Source: DATBFX01 sp036558305 (GTDB lineage: Bacteria > Chloroflexota > Chloroflexia > Thermomicrobiales > UBA6265). Taken from it: a stretch of DNA of 13,419 nt. The notes under the pieces were generated by a model. It made no database searches, was not told where the DNA came from, and saw only the letters and a program-made list of their open reading frames with translations. The position numbers and the translations under genes are program-made. The stretch covers positions 1 through 13,419 of the forward strand of contig DATBFX010000355.1 of NCBI GenBank assembly GCA_036558305.1. The letters run 5' to 3'. Positions 7,862 to 12,855 of the stretch are shown here, in pieces. Each line of letters begins with the position of its first letter. Within the stretch, counting starts at the first letter, position 1.

Positions 7862-7891
7862 TAGTCTCGGTCGCCGATTCCTCCCTATACT
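7862..7891 (+). promoter_or_regulatory. Candidate promoter of the Uma2-family gene
   Basis: TATACT at 7886-7891 is a good -10. The best -35 is TAGTCT at 7862-7867 with an 18-bp spacer, which is poor. Transcription would begin near 7898, about 26 bases before the ATG, leaving room for the GGAGGAGG ribosome site. Confidence 0.4.
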
Positions 7892-7923
7892 TCACGGTCG
7901 GCAGACCGCCGGAGGAGGAAGCC

Positions 7924-8484
7924 ATGCTGGTCCGGGACAGCCTACTCGACGTGCTCACGAAGGCAGGCGATGACAGTCGCCTGGAAGTGCATCGCGGTCA
8001 GTTGAGGGAGAAGCCGTCGATGCGTTTCGATCACGGGGACGTGACGACGTATCTCGGCTTTCAACTCGCAGGACAGCTCGACCGCAAGAACTACCGCGTC
8101 CACGTCAACAACGGCCGCGTCCGGCGCACCGAGGCGACGTACTACATTCCCGACCTCATCATCATCCCGCTTCGGCTTGCCGATCCGTTCCGGGGACGGC
8201 CTGGCGTCCTCGAAATCTATGACGATCCACTTCCTCTCGTGGCGGAAGTTTGGTCCGAGTCGACTGGTGACTACGATGTGGAAGAAAAACTACCTGAATA
8301 CATGAAACGTGGTGATCGGGAGATTGTGCGCCTGCATCCTTACGAGCGAACGCTGATGTCCTGGCGGCGGCAGCCGGATGGCACGTACACGGAGACCGTC
8401 TACCGCGGGGGCAAAGTCGAGCTTTACGCGCTGCCCGGCGTATTCATCGATCTCGACGAGTTGTTTGAACTTCTGCCGGAGTAA
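7924..8484 (+). CDS. Uma2 family protein (PD-(D/E)XK-like putative nuclease)
   Basis: The ATG at 7924 follows a very strong ribosome site (GGAGGAGGAA at 7911-7920). The frame is open far upstream, but that part overlaps glgP and is a shadow. The 186-aa product has the Uma2/DUF820 layout: 'REKPSMRFDHGDVTTYLGFQL' near residues 28-48, 'YYIPDLIIIP' (D77), 'PLVAEVWSESTGDYDVEEKLPEYMKRG' (E108, K122), and a C-terminal 'VYRGGKVELYALPGVFIDLDELFELL'. Family members have a PD-(D/E)XK nuclease-like core with the Asp, Glu and Lys at these places. They are greatly expanded in Cyanobacteria, Chloroflexota and Planctomycetes, and their biological role is not settled. Usual members have 'VVEVLSPST' where this one has 'VAEVWSEST'. 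It converges with the flavin reductase gene, with only 23 bases between the stops. Confidence 0.85.
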   Translation: MLVRDSLLDVLTKAGDDSRLEVHRGQLREKPSMRFDHGDVTTYLGFQLAGQLDRKNYRVHVNNGRVRRTEATYYIPDLIIIPLRLADPFRGRPGVLEIYDDPLPLVAEVWSESTGDYDVEEKLPEYMKRGDREIVRLHPYERTLMSWRRQPDGTYTETVYRGGKVELYALPGVFIDLDELFELLPE

Positions 8485-8507
8485 TGAACCAGGGTTGAAG
8501 CCGCCGT

Positions 8508-9158
8508 TCAGCCGGTCTTCGACCGCACCGGCGTTGCACCTGCCTCGAGCAGCCCCCGATACGTCGGGCGTTCCATCTTGAAGAGCTCGCCGAGGTAGGA
8601 GAACTGGCTGCCGGCGAGACGGCCCAAGGCGCGCAGTTTGGCGGGGTCGATGCGATCGCCGCTGAGGATGCGCTCGGCGAGGTGGATGCGGACGATCTCG
8701 CCGGTGATGAGGTAGTTGTTGGTTTCCCGGACTTGCTGGACCTGGGCGGCCGTCGCTTCGAAGGCGATCGGGGCTTCGGCGACCCGCGGGGTGCGGACGA
8801 GATCGCTCGGGATTGGGGTCAGGCCGGCCCAGTCGAATTCGCTGACGTCGGAGGGGAAATCGGCGGCGGTCAGGTTCAGCCGCTCCGCGAGCGCTTCGTC
8901 GGCGATGTGGTAAACGAATTCGCCGGTCGCCAGGACGTTGCGCAGGGTGTCCTTGCGGCCGACGCTGACGAAACCGACGATGGGCGGGTTGGGCGAGAAG
9001 ACGGTCGTGTAGGAGTGGGGGGCGATGTTGGGTGTCCCGTCGGCGGCGAGCGAGGCAACCCAGGCGATCGGCCGCGGTGCGATCGCGGCGTTGAGGAGGT
9101 GGTAGACGCCGTTGCCGGGGACGTCGGCAGGATTGATGGTGACGAAAGGATCGTCCAT
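8508..9158 (-). CDS. Flavin reductase-like FMN-binding protein (216 aa)
   Basis: The ATG at 9158 is preceded by GTGAGGG. The split-barrel FMN-binding domain is seen in 'YHLLNAAIAPRPIAWVASLAADGTPNIAPHSY' (residues 19-50, with the PRPIAW and N-APHS phosphate/flavin-contacting segments), 'PPIVGFVSVGRKDTLRNVLATGEFVYHI' (58-85) and 'NYLITGEIVRIHLAERIL'. This is the PF01613-type family that includes NAD(P)H:flavin oxidoreductases and related FMN proteins of unknown substrate. It is the last gene of the MarR operon, 51 bases after the hydrolase with a repeat hairpin in the gap. In a quinone-detoxification setting it could supply reduced flavin or reduce the quinone itself; this is inference. A weak imperfect inverted repeat (8493-8499 with 8507-8513) straddles the stop codon. 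Confidence 0.85.
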   Translation of the reverse strand: MDDPFVTINPADVPGNGVYHLLNAAIAPRPIAWVASLAADGTPNIAPHSYTTVFSPNPPIVGFVSVGRKDTLRNVLATGEFVYHIADEALAERLNLTAADFPSDVSEFDWAGLTPIPSDLVRTPRVAEAPIAFEATAAQVQQVRETNNYLITGEIVRIHLAERILSGDRIDPAKLRALGRLAGSQFSYLGELFKMERPTYRGLLEAGATPVRSKTG

Positions 9159-9160
9159 GG

Positions 9161-9205
9161 ACCCTCACCCCCGGCCCCTCTCCCGGTGCGCGGGAGAGGG
9201 GAGGG
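9161..9205. repeat. Hairpin repeat of the 'CCCTCACCCCCGGCCCCTCTCCC' type
   Basis: The left arm CCCCTCTCCCG (9175-9185) pairs exactly with CGGGAGAGGGG (9191-9201) around a 5-base loop, and is preceded by ACCCTCACCCCCGG. I recall this sequence as a dispersed repeat common between genes in many GC-rich genomes. It fills nearly all of the gap between the hydrolase and flavin reductase genes. On the minus strand its far edge supplies GGTGAGGG, which is the ribosome site of the flavin reductase gene. Confidence 0.7.
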
Positions 9206-9209
9206 TTGG

Positions 9210-9878
9210 TTACGAGGTGGCTGCGTTGCTGGTTGAGGCGGCGAAGAGGCGGTTGAGCCAGGTGGAGGCGTCGCGGAGTTCGGCGGGTTCGATCCAGTGG
9301 CCGATGGGGTAGTCGTGGGTTTCGAGGTCGGCGCCGGCGGTCTGGAGGGCGGCGCGACCGGCGCGGGCGTCGGCGAAGGGGATGTTCGGATCCTGGGTGC
9401 CGTGACCCCAGAAGAAGCGGATGCCGGCCACGGTTGCGGGGGTGACCCGGACGGAGGGGTGGGAGGCCAGGAACCCGCTGAAGTTGAGAACGCCGTCGAT
9501 CTCACCGGGGTGACGGAGGGCGTAGGCGAGGCTGTTGGTCCCTCCTTGCGAAAATCCGCCGAGCACCAGCGGTCCGGGGCGGAGCGGGAGGTGTCCAGGG
9601 AGATCGCGCAAGAACTCGGCGAGCGCGTCTTGACCCGCTTCGAACGAGGTCGGTTCGGGCGTGGTGCCGCCGATGAACCGATACCAGGCCCAACCGTCAC
9701 CGTATCCCCAGGGAGCGCCGGGGAAGGGTGCCTGCGGTGTCACGACGACGGCGTCCTGGGGGAGTGCCGGTTGCAAGCCCATCAGATCGCCCTTGTGGCT
9801 GCCGCGTCCGTGCAGGAGGACGATCAGCGGCGTGCCGTCATGCGCGCCTTTCGGAACATGGAGGTCATACTGAAGCAT
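9210..9878 (-). CDS. Alpha/beta hydrolase, phospholipase/carboxylesterase family (MhqD-like)
   Basis: This 222-aa serine hydrolase of the PF02230 type starts with ATG at 9878, just after AGGTGAAAG. It shows the oxyanion segment 'VLLHGRGSHKGDLMGL' (about 20-35), the nucleophile elbow GGFSQGG with Ser110, the acid residue Asp163 in 'WGHGTQDPNIPFADARA', and the His of the triad at His194 in 'YPIGHWIEPAEL', where family members usually have 'GH-I---EL'. There is no signal peptide, so it acts in the cytosol. In Bacillus and Staphylococcus the homologous MhqD is produced with a ring-cleaving dioxygenase under the MarR-type repressor MhqR. The same pairing here supports an MhqD-like role, although the true substrate of that enzyme is not settled. 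It lies 33 bases after the dioxygenase gene in the same operon. Confidence 0.85.
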   Translation of the reverse strand: MLQYDLHVPKGAHDGTPLIVLLHGRGSHKGDLMGLQPALPQDAVVVTPQAPFPGAPWGYGDGWAWYRFIGGTTPEPTSFEAGQDALAEFLRDLPGHLPLRPGPLVLGGFSQGGTNSLAYALRHPGEIDGVLNFSGFLASHPSVRVTPATVAGIRFFWGHGTQDPNIPFADARAGRAALQTAGADLETHDYPIGHWIEPAELRDASTWLNRLFAASTSNAATS

Positions 9879-9911
9879 CTTTCACCTGTTCTTGTCATGT
9901 GCCACGCGCCA

Positions 9912-10988
9912 CTACGTCAGCGGCGCCAGCGAGGCCGCAATCTCCTCGCGGCGGGGTTCGAGCCAGGCGGGCAGACTCAGGGATTGGCCGAGGTGCGCCG
10001 GGTCCTCGTCGACGGCGAAACCGGGCGGATCGGTGGCGATCTCGTGCAGGAGACCGTCGGCCGAGCGGAAGTAGATGCTCTTGAAGTATTTGCGGTCCCG
10101 GATCGGCGTCACGTCGAATCCCTGACCGAGGAGGTGGTCGCGCCAGGCGGCCAACTGCTCCTCGTCGGCGGCGCGGAAGGCGATGTGGTGGGCCTGGCCG
10201 GTGCCTTCGCGGGCGTGACGGGCCGACTTCGGCCAGCCGAAGAGGGTCATGTCGCTGCCGGGGAGAACGCGCCGGCCGTCGTAGTTGGCCCAGAAGTAGT
10301 GGAGGGTGTCGGGGTCGTCCTGGTTGAGCGACTTCTTGATGAGCCTCATCCCGAGTGTTTGCTCGTAGAAGTCGTTGGCGGCGGCGAGGTCGTCGGTGAA
10401 ACCGGTGACGTGGTGGATGCCGGTGAGGGCCATCCGCTGGTCGATCGCGGCGACGGGTTCGGGGTAGGTGGCGGCGCGGATTTCGGCCTCGTCGCGGCCG
10501 TCGGGGAGGCGTTCGGCTTTCGGCGGGATCAGGTCGCGGCCGAGGGCGTCGGCCGGTTCGTCGATGGCAAAACCGGGCCCCTCGGTCGCGATTTCCAGGA
10601 TCTGGCCGTCGGGGTCGGCGAAGTAGATGCTCTTGAAGTAACCGCGGTCGTAGGGGCCGGTGACCGAGACGCCGTGGTCGGTGAGCCAGCGTTTCCACTT
10701 CAACTGTTCGTCGACGTCGGTGACGCCGAGGGCGACGTGGTGGATACCGCCGACACCCCAATTGCCGCGACCGGCGTGGGGCCACTCGAAAAAGGTCATC
10801 AACGTACCCGGCGACCCGGTGGGATCGCCGAAGTAGAGGTGGTAGGTGTCGGGCAGGTCGAAGTTGACGGTCTGTTTGACCAGACCGAGACCGAGCACGT
10901 CGCGATAGAAACCGAGGGTGCGGCGCGCATCGCGCGAGACCATGGTGACGTGATGAAATCCCTGGGTGGCGAAATCCGAACCGGCCAC
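9912..10988 (-). CDS. Two-domain VOC ring-cleaving dioxygenase (MhqO/PcpA-like)
   Basis: The GTG at 10988 follows GGAGGAGGA, which overlaps the end of the marR gene; only 5 bases separate the two. The 358-aa product has two VOC (glyoxalase-fold) modules. The first (about 10-140) has 'FHHVTMVSRD', 'GIHHVALGVTD' and 'LEIATEGPGFAIDE'. The second (about 188-328) has 'GIHHVTGFTDD', 'GQAHHIAFRAAD' and 'LLHEIATDPPGFAVDE'. The likely Fe(II)-binding set is His12/13, His267/268 and Glu316, the same N-terminal-His, C-terminal-His, Glu plan as in PcpA-type hydroquinone dioxygenases. The near-duplicate phrases 'YFKSIYFADPDG' and 'YFKSIYFRSADG' show internal duplication. The expected reaction is oxygen-dependent ring opening of hydroquinones, which removes quinone stress. 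The exact substrate cannot be read from the sequence. Confidence 0.87.
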   Translation of the reverse strand: MAGSDFATQGFHHVTMVSRDARRTLGFYRDVLGLGLVKQTVNFDLPDTYHLYFGDPTGSPGTLMTFFEWPHAGRGNWGVGGIHHVALGVTDVDEQLKWKRWLTDHGVSVTGPYDRGYFKSIYFADPDGQILEIATEGPGFAIDEPADALGRDLIPPKAERLPDGRDEAEIRAATYPEPVAAIDQRMALTGIHHVTGFTDDLAAANDFYEQTLGMRLIKKSLNQDDPDTLHYFWANYDGRRVLPGSDMTLFGWPKSARHAREGTGQAHHIAFRAADEEQLAAWRDHLLGQGFDVTPIRDRKYFKSIYFRSADGLLHEIATDPPGFAVDEDPAHLGQSLSLPAWLEPRREEIAASLAPLT

Positions 10989-10993
10989 GGCGA

Positions 10994-11479
10994 TCAGTCC
11001 TCCTCCGGGTGATCGAGTGATTGGTCGAGTTTACGCAGCAAGGCGAGAAGCTGCCGGTGTTCGGCGGGCGTGAGCCCGGCGAATCTCTCGACGACGAGTT
11101 GCTGGTGCGATGGGACGGCGGTGCAGCGAAGGCGGCGGCCGTCTTCGGTCAAGTAGAGGTGGTTACCGCGCTCGTTCCGGGCGGTGCGCCGCTCGACCAG
11201 ACCGCGCGCCTCCATCCGATCGAGCAACTGGCAGACGTTGCCCTTGGTGACGAGGAGTGCCGACGCCAGTTCCTTCTGGGTAATTCCCTCCCTGGCGCCG
11301 ATCTGGGCCAGGACATCCAACTGGGCAACCGACAGTTCGTGCCGCCGCAGGCGGTCGGCCGTCGCCCGATCAATCTTGTGGTAGATGCGTGCCAACCGCA
11401 TCCAGGCGAGGATCTCGGGGCGACGGGTGCCGCGATCCAAATGCCTCTCTTGCTCTGAGATCCGTGTGGTTGCCGTCAT
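10994..11479 (-). CDS. MarR-family transcriptional regulator (161 aa)
   Basis: The ATG at 11479 has AAGGA with a 7-base spacing. A GTG at 11518 in the same frame is rejected because it lies in the operator/promoter. The winged-helix domain runs from about residue 45 to 115: 'ELSVAQLDVLAQIGAREGITQKELASALLVTKGNVCQLLDRMEARGLVERRTARNERGNHLYLTEDGRRL', cut here for description only by its known order of helix-turn-helix (about 67-93) and wing (about 97-111). N- and C-terminal helices would form the dimer interface. Cys83 is in the DNA-recognition helix and Cys119 follows the wing; there is no N-terminal Cys as in OhrR or QsrR. It is the first gene of the operon and probably represses its own promoter (11509-11536) until a quinone or related electrophile is present, as MhqR does. 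Confidence 0.88.
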   Translation of the reverse strand: MTATTRISEQERHLDRGTRRPEILAWMRLARIYHKIDRATADRLRRHELSVAQLDVLAQIGAREGITQKELASALLVTKGNVCQLLDRMEARGLVERRTARNERGNHLYLTEDGRRLRCTAVPSHQQLVVERFAGLTPAEHRQLLALLRKLDQSLDHPEED

Positions 11480-11501
11480 CGTCGTATCCTTGTTTCGTCC
11501 T

Positions 11502-11536
11502 ACTGGGGAGTTTACCACTAAACCAAGTAGTGTCGA
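11502..11536 (-). promoter_or_regulatory. Promoter and probable MarR operator of the quinone-type operon
   Basis: On the minus strand a -35 TCGACA (11536-11531) and a -10 TAAACT (11514-11509) are 16 bp apart. The inverted repeat GTTTA-CCAC-TAAAC (11510-11523) covers the -10 and spacer. An outer symmetric pair ACT (11502-11504) and AGT (11529-11531) extends the symmetry around the same centre. Such placement fits steric repression by a MarR dimer. The leader to the marR ATG would be about 20-25 bases. Confidence 0.6.
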
Positions 11537-11585
11537 GTCTTCTTATGGTGAACACCGGTCGGCAGGCCAGCCCACGCCGGACACA

Positions 11586-11615
11586 CGGCGGGCGTCCCGA
11601 TCGGGACGCCCGCCG
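11586..11615. terminator. Perfect 30-bp palindrome, probable terminator of the secreted-protein gene
   Basis: CGGCGGGCGTCCCGA (11586-11600) is followed at once by its exact reverse complement (11601-11615). It lies 28 bases beyond the stop of the minus-strand gene 11644-12603 and before the marR promoter region. It has no U-tract, as is frequent in GC-rich bacteria, so termination is likely but not shown. The hairpin would have only a few unpaired loop bases. Confidence 0.6.
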
Positions 11616-11643
11616 CACACCATCGATCGGCCATCGGTATCGA

Positions 11644-12603
11644 TCAGTCGAAGCTGGGCGCGGGCACTTCGAGCGGGGAGTCGGTCGAGAAATCATCGAT
11701 CGGGCCGCCGCCAACGGACACGCCGCCGACGTCGCTCCCTGGCCCGACGACGACCACCCTGCCGGGTTCACCAGGTCCCTGGTTTGGGAAACTGGCCGCG
11801 ACATCGATCGAGGGTCCGCGATTACCGCGTTCTCCCGGCTCGCCGTCCCTGGTCTCGGATCCGGGTTGGCCCGGTCCCGGCTCGACGACCACACCCTTGC
11901 CGTCCGCGGGAATGGTGACGGTGGACGGAGCGGCCATAAGGTCCGCGAGACCGGCGACTCGCGCCGCGACGTCTGCCGTTCTCGCGGCCTGGGCGTAGGT
12001 GCCGGCGTTGTAGAGGTCGTAGGCGGTCTTGTAGAGGCTCTGCGCGGTCATTGCGAAGTCTTTGGCGTCGACGTCGTCGGTGGCGCTTACCCGGTCGGAG
12101 ATCTCCTTGATCTGGTTGTAGGCGGCGACGAGGGTGCGGCTGGCGCCTGCCTGCTGCGAGGGAAGTCCGTAGTCCGACAGTTGCGCGCGGAGGAGTGCTT
12201 CGGCGGACACCGCCGCGCCCTGGGCGGCGAAGAGCTGCTGGGGCACGGCCGAAATGTCGTCGCCGGCCAGCGTTGCTTTGGCGTCGTCGCGCAGTCTGGT
12301 CGCCTTGTCCAGCAGATCGTCGACGGCGGCGAGATCGCCCGTGGTGACGGCGTCGCGGTCCTTTTGGACGGTCGCGATCGTGTCGGTGACCCGCTGAAGG
12401 TGCTCGGCAAGGGCGGTTCGTGCCGCGGCCGAAGCCCGAGCATCCGGCTTCTGCGGCTGCGTCTGGGCGGGCGGTGTGGCCGTGTCGCCGAGTGTCGGTG
12501 TCGCGTCTTGCGCTAGTGCGCCGGAGATGCCGATTGCCGTGACCAGGCAGGTGCCGACGGTCGCCCCGAGCAGGCGTGCCCGGCTTCGATCGATCAGTCG
12601 CAT
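11644..12603 (-). CDS. Secreted helical protein of unknown function with Pro/Gly-rich tail (319 aa)
   Basis: The ATG at 12603 has AAGGAGAA at good distance. Residues 1-31 form a signal peptide: MRLIDRSRAR, a hydrophobic core (LLGATVGTCLVTAIGISG), and a cleavage site ALA|Q after residue 31. A Thr/Pro/Gln-rich linker (32-56) leads to a region of about 165 residues (58-222) that looks all-helical, with Ala-, Asp- and Leu-rich stretches (LAEHLQRVTDTIATVQKDRD, VDDLLDKATRLRDDAKATLAG, SLYKTAYDLYNAGTYAQAARTADVAARVAG). The latter part resembles a TPR-like hairpin. The tail (about 224-319) is acidic and rich in Pro, Gly and Val, with a short collagen-like run 'GEPGERGNRGP'. I do not recognise the family. 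The gene is monocistronic, preceded by the 11-bp repeat array and followed by the 30-bp palindrome, so it is likely under its own specific control. Confidence 0.75.
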   Translation of the reverse strand: MRLIDRSRARLLGATVGTCLVTAIGISGALAQDATPTLGDTATPPAQTQPQKPDARASAAARTALAEHLQRVTDTIATVQKDRDAVTTGDLAAVDDLLDKATRLRDDAKATLAGDDISAVPQQLFAAQGAAVSAEALLRAQLSDYGLPSQQAGASRTLVAAYNQIKEISDRVSATDDVDAKDFAMTAQSLYKTAYDLYNAGTYAQAARTADVAARVAGLADLMAAPSTVTIPADGKGVVVEPGPGQPGSETRDGEPGERGNRGPSIDVAASFPNQGPGEPGRVVVVGPGSDVGGVSVGGGPIDDFSTDSPLEVPAPSFD

Positions 12604-12666
12604 CCGTTCGGTTCTCCTTCGTTCGTCGCGCAGCAACCGGGCCACCATGGCCGCGCGTCGGATCGT

Positions 12667-12683
12667 CGAGTGGTTGCCACTCG
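12667..12683. repeat. Short inverted repeat in the leader of the secreted-protein gene
   Basis: CGAGTGG (12667-12673) and CCACTCG (12677-12683) pair perfectly around a 3-base loop. It lies between the 11-bp repeat array and the start codon at 12603, probably in the leader, and could be a hairpin or an operator half-site pair. No clear -10 box is seen nearby; the best but poor candidate on the minus strand is CAGACT (12692-12687). Confidence 0.4.
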
Positions 12684-12701
12684 CGAGTCTGCCGGCGAAG
12701 G

Positions 12702-12750
12702 CTGAACCGAGGCTGAAGGTCGCCTGAGCGACGCCTGAACGTTTGCTGAA
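12702..12750 (-). promoter_or_regulatory. Five direct repeats with exact 11-bp phasing (response-regulator-type binding array)
   Basis: On the plus strand CTGAA occurs at 12702, 12713, 12735 and 12746, and CTGAG at 12724, each start exactly 11 bp from the next. Read towards the gene (minus strand) the units are (G/C)TTCAG(C/G) plus five variable bases. Direct repeats with 11-bp steps on one face of the helix are the hallmark of PhoB/OmpR-family response-regulator sites, and Streptomyces PHO boxes have units of the GTTCACC type. The array ends about 100 bases before the start codon of the secreted-protein gene, the only gene it can directly serve on this strand. No regulator gene is in the window. 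Confidence 0.65.
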
Positions 12751-12753
12751 GAA

Positions 12754-12855
12754 CACAAATAACAAGCGGCAAGTTCAAAGTGGCGAGTGGCAAGGGGCGA
12801 GTGACCGCCGGCCCAAGCTCGAAGCTCGAAGCTCGAAGCTCGTCACTCGCCACTC
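12754..12855. repeat. Degenerate 7-bp repeat array in two opposed arms
   Basis: The left arm (12754-12802) divides into seven heptamers: CACAAAT, AACAAGC, GGCAAGT, TCAAAGT, GGCGAGT, GGCAAGG, GGCGAGT. An 11-bp centre (GACCGCCGGCC, 12803-12813) follows. The right arm (12814-12855) divides into six: CAAGCTC, GAAGCTC three times, GTCACTC, GCCACTC. GAGTGGC and GAGTGAC occur on the plus strand in the left arm and on the minus strand in the right arm, so the arms are inverted. AAGCTCG is repeated four times exactly (12815-12842). The array ends on the stop codon of the SDR gene. Any reading of it as protein (SGEW, SSKLEARSSKL) is spurious. Confidence 0.75.

Noticed and set aside
8492..8506. 15-base string GGGTTGAAGCCGCCG that also occurs at 1118-1132
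   Set aside because: The flanks do not match, and one shared 15-mer of this composition can arise by chance in a GC-rich 13-kb window.
8493..8513. Imperfect inverted repeat GGTTGAA...TTCAGCC at the Uma2/flavin reductase junction as a bidirectional terminator
   Set aside because: The stem is short with one mismatch (G-U), overlaps a stop codon and has no U-tract; too weak to annotate.
9297..11012. Long plus-strand open frame opposite the hydrolase and dioxygenase genes
   Set aside because: It spans two genuine minus-strand genes with clear catalytic motifs and has the same Gly/Val/Asp-rich antisense composition.
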